This document shows, one piece after another, positions 51,684-62,430 of a stretch of DNA of 64,000 nt. Origin of the DNA: Lepidurus packardi (taxonomy: Eukaryota; Arthropoda; Branchiopoda; Notostraca; Triopsidae); contig JAKZAN010000004.1 of the NCBI GenBank assembly GCA_023053545.1, positions 4,402,001 through 4,466,000 of the forward strand. The letters run 5' to 3'. The notes beneath the pieces were generated by a model that saw only the letters and a program-made list of their open reading frames with translations, had not been told where the DNA came from and made no database searches. The first letter of the stretch is position 1. Each line of letters starts with the position of its first letter. Made by a program: the position numbers and the translations under genes.

Positions 51684-51711
51684 AGTGGTCCCCAACCACC
51701 GGACCGCGGCG
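51684..51711 (+). mobile_element. hAT-type transposon terminal sequence
   Basis: CAGTGGTCCCCAACCACCGG followed by ACCGCGG closely resembles the 5' terminal repeat of widespread hAT elements (CAG...CTG ends). It lies 10.3 kb upstream of a hAT subterminal-like segment at 62037 and of the transposase, in the same orientation. It could be the displaced 5' end of that element or a separate nonautonomous copy. Confidence 0.5.
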
Positions 51712-51949
51712 GATGAAGTAGTGGAATGCGCCTGGACCTGTATAGTGCACATACTAAACTACTTTCACTGCACTACTTTGACTTAATTCTTAACATTAAA
51801 AAAAATAATTAGAATTCTTTTAAGTTGCAAGCCTGAAGTACTATAGGCGAACGACCAAAGAAGAAGCGACCATTTTAAAGCATGACTTGGGGAAAAGTGA
51901 ACAAAATTATCACCCCGAAAACTTTACGGGTGACCAGGGAGCATATTGA

Positions 51950-52768
51950 AACGAAATGAAAGTATCTGGGTTATGCTGGCTAACTTGTATAGGCCTGTTG
52001 CTGCAAAGTTAAACCTAAGACAAATTTGTTTTAGACAATTCCATCGAATTTGAATAGTGCGCGTTACTGGAAGGGCTGCAAGCGGCGCTTTGTCCAACTT
52101 GCAGCCTCAGTCGCGCTCGCAAAGTCGAACAAGTTACATGTTCAGACAGAAACTATGCATAACTTTATATAGAATAGTTGTGTTTTTAGCTGAATTTACG
52201 TAACTTACACTGTCTGCAGTTACGAACAACATTCCTGTTAATTTATAAGCATTCATTCAGCTTCATTTGTGGATTTTGTGCGTGTTTTCAGTGCGAAGTT
52301 TCATTCAAACGTTTGGGCGTGTAGGCCTTTTTTAACGTCTAAAACGGACGATTTTGTGACATTTGGGCTTTATAAGCTCAAACACGATGCCGCTGGGTTA
52401 TTCTTTTTCACCTTTTGCCTGCTTCAGTTGGTAATTATTATTTGAATATTTTAGGAGAGACATCCTTATTTCTTAGCGTCAATTCAAATGAAGCTGAGTG
52501 AAAACAGCATGCCACGTGGGAGAGTTATGTGTGAGATTAAGGAAAGATATTTTTAAATGTATTTAACAGTATAATTTAATGCAATAGATCAGGAATAATA
52601 AAAGGAATAAAGTAGGTCCGTCCTCTTTACGTCGCAGCTCTCGTTCTTATGACGCTCTTATGAATTCGCCTTATTAGTTAGTTAGTTATACATGTAAACG
52701 AATGTTTATATTTCTCCATTCATACATCGTCGTAAGCAATTGTAAGCTTTTTTGCTTAATCCCGAAGT
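51950..52768 (+). repeat. Palindrome block A, left arm
   Basis: Inverted copy of 60519-61315. The segment 52013-52768 aligns without visible length change (756 versus 757 bases), with only a handful of substitutions. The outer 60 bases differ by a short insertion on the left. The inner end, CCCGAAGT, is exactly where the right copy meets the (TA)n tract. Confidence 0.85.
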
Positions 52769-53228
52769 GTAGCTAGGAGACGTGGACTTTCCACAATTTC
52801 GTTCCTATCCATTTTTTGTGTACAGTTACTTGTTATTTGTACAGTTATTTGTTGTGTACACTTATTCATTGCCATTTTCCTTAATTTTGGGGTGGAGGGA
52901 ATAGTATTGCTAACACAGAATGCCAGAATACGGAATTAAAAAAAAAACTACCCAACGCAGTGCCTAATCACATTGCTTGTTGCTAACGTTACCATGGCCT
53001 CTGGCGAATGGATACAGCGCTCTGTATTCCTTCGCCGCCACTTTGCGTAGTGGACGGAATTAATCCCGCCAGCCATTTTGTGAACGCCAAGCCGACTCCA
53101 CGTCAGGTAATTTGCTCCCGTTTTATTCAAATTTGTCGACTCCCGTCCGACTTTTGTCAAACTGAAAGGCAAACAGACCTAAGTATTATGCAATCAGCTT
53201 GCATATGATCACATTTTGTTAATTAAAA

Positions 53229-53812
53229 GTAGCAATGTTGATAATGTTCGACATTATTCCCATGGGTAAGCGTCAGTAGATTTCGAACAATTTTTGGAAC
53301 GTTTTCAAGTTTATTCGCTCGCATTGGCTACATATTGCCATTAATTCAATTAACAACTACTAGGAGGTTACCATATTCTGCCTTCCGTTTCCTCTAGTTA
53401 GGCGAAGATTTTGTTTGTCCTATTTTTTCACGAAAATGTTCAAAATACGATTTGAGCAATTTCCAGATTTCTCTTAATTCCTCAATACTCATGACTACCA
53501 ACAAAGATACACCCCGGAGGGTAATCCCATTTTTGGATTAAAAAAATTATCAGTGTAAACAAATTTAGCAATTTTCCGGCTAAAAAACGGAATATTAAAA
53601 ATTCCCGCATGGCCGCCATTGCCGGTGCCGGTCAAAGCTCCAGCGAACGTTTTGTCCCCTGTCGCTTAACCGAGTGCCCGCCCTGTTCCGCCATTTTGAT
53701 TTGTTTAGTCCTGTGGGATGACGTAGTTTTTTCGAGTCTCAAATTCAACTTGTCAAAGCTTAAAACCGTGTTAAGTTGTGTTTAAAGATGAACAGTATTA
53801 CTAAGAGTTGTC
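53229..53812 (+). repeat. Palindrome block B, left arm
   Basis: Inverted copy of 58521-59095, about 93 percent identical by eye. It carries a GC-rich core with the YY1-like AATGGCGG/CCGCCATT motif in both orientations and a TGACGTA half-CRE, which looks promoter-like. Confidence 0.8.
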
Positions 53813-53839
53813 ACTTTTATATTTATTAGGTGGTGACAA

Positions 53840-54360
53840 CTTTCACAAAAAGTTATATTGTTACGACGTGTTAAGTGTGTGGTCCTTTCCCTCCCGTTCC
53901 GATCAGTCAACTTTATCCCCATGCGTTTTGCCATCCTTTTGGAGAAAAAAAGAGAACCGAAACGTTTTTGTCTGCTAAACTGAGGATGCATGGAGACAGC
54001 TATTATTTCATGTTCTGTGGGAGCCGCCAGAAGAAAAGGTATGCCAGGAGTTCAAAAGTGTTGTGGTCGGTTAGGTCTTTAGCTGCAACATTGTAACTTC
54101 CTGGGGGTCAGAAAAGACAAATTTCCACAATCAGTGACAGTGTTACAACGTGCTAAGCGTTTGGTGCTGATCCATTCCCTCCTCCTGTTTCGCTCAGCCA
54201 ACTCCTTATCCCCTTGCCTTTTGCCATCCTTTTGGTGAAGGAAGCGAGAACCGCCAATTGTGTATCTGCTAAGCTGAGGCTGTGGGGAGACAGCTATTAT
54301 TTCATGTTCTGTGGGAGCCGCAGGAGAACCAGATGCCAGGAGTTGAAAAGTGTTGTGTCC
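53840..54360 (+). repeat. Tandem duplication of about 260-280 bp inside the left arm
   Basis: Two diverged head-to-tail copies share blocks such as TTTGCCATCCTTTTGG (53928 and 54217) and ACAGCTATTATTTCATG (53995 and 54289). The first copy keeps an open frame of 73 codons with DSYYFMFCGSR; in the second copy the same phase is closed. The right arm lacks this segment: only about 20 bases separate its B and C blocks. Confidence 0.7.
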
Positions 54361-54447
54361 GCCTGAAAGTATGGTGGAATCCGGATGCGATTTTGCCGTG
54401 TTTTCAAGATTGTTGCTGTTTAGTGGTGATCCACATGTTCGCTTGGT

Positions 54448-54759
54448 AAGAACTTGTTTGAATTTTTTCCAAAGTGGCTTTCTGGTTTCTTTCCCTAATC
54501 GAAGAGTACAGTGTATGTTTTAACATGTTGGTTAGCAAGGCCATAGAAGATAGATTGATTTGGAAGTGTTTAAAATAGCTAAGTTTTAGTTTTTATTCTA
54601 GTTCTTTTTTCCTAGGACGTTCACGAGACCGCGAGAAAAGGGAGGGCGAAGTCTTGGACGGTTATTGGTCGTAGGAAAGCTAAGCAAAAGGAGAGCGGAA
54701 CCTGCACCTGGTCGACTTTGGGCAAAATCTCCGTCTTTCCCACACTTGCTATGTCTCCA
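54448..54759 (+). repeat. Palindrome block C, left arm
   Basis: Inverted copy of 58179-58500. Both copies contain an exon-like segment after a CCTAG acceptor that can encode RTFTRPREKGGRSLGR. It appears on the plus strand here and on the minus strand in the right arm. Confidence 0.75.
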
Positions 54760-57000
54760 GCCGGCGAAAATGGATATATTCGAATCCTTTCAAAAAGGGA
54801 AGTACATTTCGTTTTATTACTCTCTGCTTTCGTCTGCGTTCGTCTTTGTTGGACAATTCCAACTTTTTCTTTTTAAATTGTAGTTTCTTGAGATTGTGCA
54901 GAGAAAGCTTCGCTAATGCTAGCCACGCGAATCTTTTGGGTTTGGAAGAATGAAACAGTTCTTGGCCAGAAGTGTTTTATTTCGGTCAAACTTGCCGCAC
55001 TGAGTCATTTTTGAGTTATTTTTAATCCCAGTAGGGTCATTTCTTGCCCATTTCTGAGAAAGCGCCCCGAAGAGAACGCGTTGTGTTCGTTGCAATTCTA
55101 CTGATGCTTTTCTCGTTTAATTTCGTTTCTCCTTCCGAGTGAACGCAAGACTCCTTGGTGTATTTGATTCTCTGACGGTCTTACATTAAGTTTATGGCCT
55201 TTTTGGTGCTAATTTTCCCTAATCGGGGTTGGAAAAAGTAGCGCTTTGTGTTGGACTATGCGTAATCCCTGTGATCTGGTCCCTTGGCGAACTTTCTTCA
55301 ATTCCGCTGTGTTTTCAAGATGTTTTCGGTGTTTTCAAGACGAAGTCGAGGTAACCTTTTCGTTTTCCCCAAATTGGTGTTAAATTCTCAAACTTTTATT
55401 TTGAGGATATTTTCCTTCTCATTTGAGTCTCTGTACGCATTCCTTTTAAGGAGCGCTAAAATGAAAAATACTAAATATTAAAGCTGAATTCATTGTTTTA
55501 GTTTATGCCAACAGGAAAGCTGTTGGAAAGGTTCACAAAGCCATTTGGGTTCGAAAGAAAACGTCAGTTTTAGGATTTAGCCTGTGACTCGTGTGTACGA
55601 GTTCCGACTAACTCGTTTCCCCCCTTCTGTGTTTGTTTTTCAGGATCTTCGCCATGTAGACCGCGGAAAGAGGGTGGAAGGTGGGAAGAACAATTTTGTG
55701 TGGGTGTTTTTCTCCTAAAACTTTTGGCATACTACTGATGCTTGTCTCTTTTGTTCTAGAATTCTCAGCGAAAACGAAGTGAAAGGCTTTCAACTGGATT
55801 CACTGCGTTACTACCCAAGATTAGCTTCATGGGAAGCCTTTATGACGCTAAACTCCTCCCACTTTCGAAGATGCCGAGGATACTTGTGAGCCGCAGAGTA
55901 AGTTTGTATTCCTTTTTAAAAGTGTATACTAATGTTGTTGCTTTTATTCACATAGACTATCTATGGGATCTCCTGCGTTATTAATTAACAATATCTCCAT
56001 GACACTGTGCCTTTATGTCGTTAAAAATTTCGTTCGTTAGAAGAAAGCGAACAGTCTTGTGAGCTGCAGTTATCCAATTCACCAGTTTCGCCCTTGGTGT
56101 TCACTACTGGAGGTAAAGTATTTTCATTGGAATGAACTCGATTTTTGTCATTGTTATTTGCTAGGCTCTATGTGCTTCAGACGGAAACTTTCTTCAATTC
56201 CGCGGTTTTTTCAAGATTCTCGTACTCGTCCAATGTCTCGAAGGGAAAAGGAAGATGTAAATAGGTCGACTTGGGCAACGTCGCCATCGTCTGGAACTTG
56301 AGCTCCGCGCGCAAGTTAGCACTGTGCTTTGTTTTACTTACATAATATTGATGCTTGTCTCTTTTGTTCTAGAATTCTCAGAGCGAAAATTAAGCTAAAG
56401 AGGACAATTCTAGATTCCTATGAGCTACAGTTGTCAAATTCACCAGCCCTCTTTTATTTGTTGCTGCTGCTACATGGCCAAATGTAAATCGCTCTCCCAC
56501 ATTGAATGTTATTTTACTCAAATTCCCCAATCTAAGTGAAATAATACCGATTTTCTAATATTATCTTTTCTTATTCTATCTTTTTCTTAAATGAGATTTT
56601 CTAAAATTATAATGTTTTTTTAAAAGCTGACATTTCCTCCTCCTTAAGTTATGCATTTGTAGAGTGTACAGATTTTTGTCCTGGTTTTTAATTCTTCCGG
56701 ACGATTTTTATTGGAATTTGTTTGATGTTTTATGGCTATTCAGGTCAGTGCAAAAACCCAGAGAAAAGTTGACAAAATGTTGGAAAACTTCTGCAGTGCA
56801 TCGTAAACATGTGCGTAAAGGAGGCAATCTTTGTATAACTTTTGTGCAGAGCAGCTATAGTACCCTCCCTATGTTTGCAATTATTGAGCAAATGAACTGA
56901 GAGTAAATAAACTGTCAGCTCTGAATGGACTTTTTACTAACTCACGTAAATTAATTATTATGCTTCACGAACATTAATCGTTTTACAATCTATATAGCTG
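54760..57000 (+). repeat. Internal region with repeated exon-like modules
   Basis: Several short modules recur: ACTTTCTTCAATTCCGC with a following TTTTCAAGA (55291 and 56187), TGCTTGTCTCTTTTGTTCTAG plus AATTCTCAG (55739 and 56352), and a GAGCTGCAGTT/GAGCTACAGTT...ATTCACCAG block (56060 and 56421). Each second module begins after a splice-acceptor-like TTCTAG. No continuous coding frame could be assembled, so this may be a decayed, internally duplicated gene of the element. Confidence 0.45.
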
Positions 57001-57280
57001 CAGACATTCTGGTAATGGATTCCCCCCTAAAAAGACAAGTAAAACTTCGTAACGATGCATACGTCCACCCGAACCTGAGAGAGTGCTGTCCCACGTCAAC
57101 AGAGCCGGAACTCCGTGGCGCTGGTGTTCCTCTTCAATGTGAAACGAATGTATTTCCTACATCTAATTTTCTTTGAAATCGAAAAAAGTCAAGATTTTTT
57201 TTTCATTTTTTTAGTGTTTCAAACTACGATAACAGTAACGTATGAGAACTTGTATTTGTGAATAATAAAAATACTGTAAA
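56948..57280 (+). repeat. 330-bp repeated block, copy 1 (possible decayed coding segment)
   Basis: Direct repeat of 59544-59873. The middle can encode LKRQVKLRNDAYVHPNLREC, and the block ends in ATAATAAAAATACTG, resembling a poly(A) signal. The second copy reads CRHFEDGFP before the same segment, in a shifted frame. The C-x2-H-F pattern recalls the end of a THAP zinc finger, which is only a suggestion. Confidence 0.6.
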
Positions 57281-57521
57281 ACAAACATGGCATTGTAATT
57301 ATTTCGAACGATTTTGACTCAATCCAAAATTAATAAGCTTTATTACACTTTTAAATAAAACAGAAAGTAATAAATACAATGCCAACTTCTAGAGAATACA
57401 AGTCATGGCAATGGGCGAACCGTCAAATTCATATAAATCGAACAAAAGATGGATGCTACCCTCACTGTACACTGGCTCAGTTCATATTTGTATTTATAGA
57501 AGTTTCAACGCAATATAAATA

Positions 57522-57593
57522 TAAGCGTATGACCGAGTAGATAAGACACAAGCCTTGTAATACGAAGGTCGTGGGTTCGAAACCCAGTCGAGG
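57522..57593 (+). repeat. tRNA-like sequence (SINE head or tRNA-Thr pseudogene)
   Basis: A box-A-like TGACCGAGTAGAT is followed by an anticodon-loop-like CTTGTAA (anticodon TGT, threonine), a box B GGGTTCGAAACCC and a 3' CGAGGCA. The T stem pairs, but the anticodon stem does not and the 5' acceptor strand does not match the 3' CGAGGC, so it is not an intact tRNA. It lies inside the mobile region, so a tRNA-derived SINE is most likely. Confidence 0.55.
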
Positions 57594-58178
57594 CAATTTA
57601 TTTCGTAAAAAAACGAAATATTAAATGGCTGTACCATATGCCTTCCCGGCAACGTTCCTATTCCCATGTTTGAAATTGTGATGCTTCGGCATTACGAGCT
57701 CGAGTATCGAGGGTAGGAAACCGAGCAGGGGAGTAAGGAACAGGAAAATGGGCGAGGCTCTCAATTTTTCACGATTTTTGAAGGGGTCCCCCTTGATACA
57801 GCATTATTCCTTATGGAGAAAAGCCCTGAAAACGCTTCCCAAGCTTGAAAAGGAGCCACGCCCCTTTTTAGCACATTCCACCAATAGGATTCGTCCATTT
57901 CGGAAACCGCGCCTCCTTTTCTAGCGGATTTTTTGAAAAATCACGAAAAAAATATTCAAAATTTTCCCTTTTATTGCAAAAACTATATATAATACAAAAA
58001 GGACATTTTTGGAAACTACGTTTTACGGGGAACTTTTTGGTACAACAAATAAGGAATTCCAGTGGGAAGCAAAACATCTCATTTGCAGAATATTAGAATC
58101 CAATTTTTAAAGCTAAGAAAAGTCACAGAACAAAAATTTCAACAGATTTAGAAGGCAGCACTAGAATGGAGACTCAAA

Positions 58179-58500
58179 TGGAGACATAGCAAGTGTAAGA
58201 AAGACGTGAGATTTTTGCGAAAGTGGATCGACCAGGTGCAGGTTCTGCTCCCCCCTTTTGCTTAGCTGTCCTACGACCCAAAGCCTTCCGAGACTTCGTC
58301 CTCCCTTTTCTCGCGGTCTCGTGAACGTCCTAGGAAAAAAAGAACAAGAATAAAAACTGTAGAAGTGAGCTATTTTAAACACTTTCAAATCAATCTATCT
58401 TCTATGGCCATGTTAAACAACATGTTTAAACATAAAATGTACTCTTCGGTTACGGAAAGAAACCAGAAAGCCACTTTGGAAAAAATTCAAACAAGTTCTT
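58179..58500 (-). repeat. Palindrome block C, right arm
   Basis: Inverted copy of 54448-54759, moderately diverged with small indels. On the minus strand it retains the same exon-like segment (RTFTRPREKGGRSLGR). Confidence 0.75.
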
Positions 58501-58520
58501 ATCTCGACTGAGCGAAAAGG

Positions 58521-59095
58521 GACAACTCTTAGTAATACTGTTCATCTTTAAACACAACTTAACACGGTATTACGCTTCGACAAGTTGAATTTGAGTCACG
58601 AAAAAAGTACGTCATCCCACCCGACTAGACAAATAAAAATGGCGGAACAGGGCGGGCACTCGGGTTAAGCGACAGGGGACAAAAACGTTCGCTGGAGCTT
58701 TGACTGGGACCGGCAATGGCGGCCATGCAGGAATTTTTAATATTACGTTTTTTAGCCGGAAAATTGCTAAATTTTTTTGCACTGATTATTTTTTTATTCC
58801 AAAAACGGGATTACCCTCCGGGGGTGTATCTTTGTTGGTAGTCATGAGGATTGAGGAATTAGGAGAAATCTGGAAATTGCTCATATCGGATTTTGAACAT
58901 TTTCCTGAAAAAATAGGATAAACAAAATCTTCGCAACGGAAGGCAGAGTATGGTAACTTCCTAGTAGTTGTTAATTGAATTAATGGCAATATGTAGCCAA
59001 TGCGAGCGAATAAACTTGAAAACGTTCGAAAAATTGTTCGAAATCTACTGACGCTTACCCATGGGAATAATGTCGAACATTATCAACATTGCTAC
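58521..59095 (-). repeat. Palindrome block B, right arm
   Basis: Inverted copy of 53229-53812. It retains AAAATGGCGGA, AATGGCGGCCATG and TACGTCA, so the promoter-like features are conserved on both sides. Confidence 0.8.
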
Positions 59096-59160
59096 ACTGT
59101 TAAAAAGGGGTCCGAAAACCGCAACTTAAAGTGCTTCACTTGCTGCATACAAGCTGTACT

Positions 59161-59395
59161 TTCTGCAATGCCTGCTTCATAAAGCGCACATAGGAAAAAA
59201 GATAGAGTAAAATGCTGCACTTTTGGCAGCTCCAGTTTTCACCTTCTGCAGTGCCTGCTTCAGAATGCGGCTACGGGGGAAAAGAGAGGAAAAGGCTGCA
59301 CTTTTAGCAGTTCCGTTGTACACTTTTCTGCAGTGCTTGTTTCATAATGCGCACATAGGAAAAAAGAGAGTAAAAAAGCTAAAAAGTAAGCAAAC
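59161..59395 (+). repeat. Three tandem copies of an 82-83-bp unit
   Basis: Units begin at 59161, 59244 and 59326 with TTCTGCA(A/G)TGC(C/T)TG and contain GCTGCACTTTT and a GGAAAAAAGA-like string. They are found only in the right arm, between blocks B and A. Confidence 0.75.
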
Positions 59396-59428
59396 AAAGT
59401 AACCACGGGAAAAAATAATGGAAAAAAT

Positions 59429-59429
<1 letters not shown>

Positions 59430-59501
<72 letters not shown>
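59430..59501. repeat. (TA)n microsatellite, about 70 bp
   Basis: Pure TA dinucleotide tract ending in CGTCACCGTCACCGTC, the same end motif, inverted, that borders the longer TA tract. Confidence 0.95.
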
Positions 59502-59503
<2 letters not shown>

Positions 59504-59543
59504 GTCACCGTCACCGTCGAGGGTAGGGTTTTTCGGTGTCATT

Positions 59544-59873
59544 CAAATTAATTATTCTGCTTCACAAACCTGAATCGTTTTACAATGTATATAGTTTGCA
59601 GACATTTTGAAGACGGGTTCCCCTTTAAAAAGAGAAGTAGAACTCCGTAAAGATGCATACGTCCATCCCAACCTGAGCGAGTGCTGTCCAACATCAACAG
59701 AGTCGAAACTCCTTCGCCCTGATGTTCCTCTTCAATGTTTATTTATTTCCTACACTCTTTGAAATCGAAGAAAATTCAAGACCATTTTTTTCCATTTTTT
59801 TAGTGTTTCAAACTACGGTAACAATAATGTATGCGAGCTTGTATTTGTGAGCTTTTAATAAAAATACTGCAAA
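59544..59873 (+). repeat. 330-bp repeated block, copy 2
   Basis: Direct repeat of 56948-57280, diverged by scattered substitutions and small indels. It ends at TTAATAAAAATACTGC, again a possible poly(A) signal, and is flanked on both sides by TA tracts with CGTCACCGTC borders. Confidence 0.65.
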
Positions 59874-59919
59874 TGCCTGTAGGGTGACGGTGACGTCACC
59901 GTCAAGGCCTGTAGGGTGA

Positions 59920-61315
<1,396 letters not shown>

Positions 61316-61390
61316 CGGCTCATGACACGAGTGGGTTAAGGTTTTGTAGCCCACTATTATACCTTTCTTTGACATAAACTAACGATTAAC

Positions 61391-61969
61391 ATGGACGAGT
61401 TCACGGATTTTTTCGCAAGTTTGCGGATTAAGATTCCTTACTGGCGTGAATCCTACCCAGCGGCCTTGATTGAGCGCGCTGTTTTTAATACAGAATCTTA
61501 TATCGTGCAATTAGTGGGTTATTACTACGAACACCAGATACAGAAAGTTGAGAACATCAATGAAGTTACTATTGTATGAGATGTCCCAATAATAACGGAT
61601 AGAACAGTCACAGCAAAGTGCACAGAGAGTGCTGCATGATAAGAGAGGGAGAACCTGCCTGCTAATTCACATCGCTGTCCCTAATGACTCGAACATCATG
61701 TTGAAACATACAGAAAAGACATCCAAGTATAAAGATCAGAAAATACAGATCAGCAGGATGTGGAATTGCAAAACAAAGACTGTGTCAGCGGTAATCGGAG
61801 ATTTAGGTACAATAAAGAAACATTTGGATCAAACCCTGAATATGCTCCCTGGTCCCCCGTCAGCCGGATAAATGCACAAAATAGCACGTATGGGAACTTA
61901 AAGCATTCTTCGAAAGGTGCTCGGGTAAAATTTTTGTATCTCTTGTTGAGATCTGGTTTTACCATGTGA
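61391..61969 (+). pseudogene. Degraded non-LTR retrotransposon C-terminal fragment
   Basis: The plus strand encodes, in pieces and in more than one frame, a segment familiar from the C terminus of invertebrate LINE polyproteins: QKVENINEVTIV, then after an in-frame TGA IITDRTVTA, then HDKRGRTCLLIHIAVPNDSN, HTEKTSKYKD, SRMWNCKTKT and DLGTIKKHLDQTLNMLPG. Stops and frameshifts make it inactive. The phrase encoding NMLPG has a short inverted match at 51941-51958, at the far edge of the palindrome. Clade assignment was not possible from memory. Confidence 0.65.
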
Positions 61970-62036
61970 TCCCACTAATGTAAAAATTTATGAGAGGAAA
62001 TAAAAGTCATAATAGAAATAATAATAATAATAATGA

Positions 62037-62430
62037 CAGTCCGCGGCCTGTTGGGCACTGTGCAGAGGTGAGCTGGGGGGTGAGTAAGCACACCACCCAA
62101 ATTTACAGCCGCTCCGCAACCAATGGTCACTTTTTAGTAGGGCATTTTTTCGGTTCTTTGCCAATTTCTGTCCGTTACTAGAGGAAGGTAGGGAGCCAGG
62201 ACTAACGTTGGCAGAGGAGTGGGAAAATATCGTTCCCGAAATGTGACCCACTGAAATGTGAAACACTGTCCGCAACACAAGCATCAGTCCCTGGACTTCT
62301 CCACAATTGAGCCTATGGAAGGTGATTGGCGAACTGCACTTCACCCGCGCCTACTTTCGCGAACCATATGCTGGTCGCAGTGACTGTTTTGGATAGCACA
62401 TGGTTTGAAAACAGGCAAACAGGATCGAAA
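62037..62430 (+). mobile_element. hAT subterminal region upstream of the transposase
   Basis: CCGCGGCCTGTTGGG followed by CAGAGGTGAGCTGGGGG resembles the segment that usually follows the CAGTGGTCCCCAACC terminus in ZBED5/SCAND3-type hAT elements. The terminus itself is not immediately upstream; an AAT-type microsatellite (about 62013-62033) is there instead. The terminus-like copy at 51684 is in the same orientation. Confidence 0.5.
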
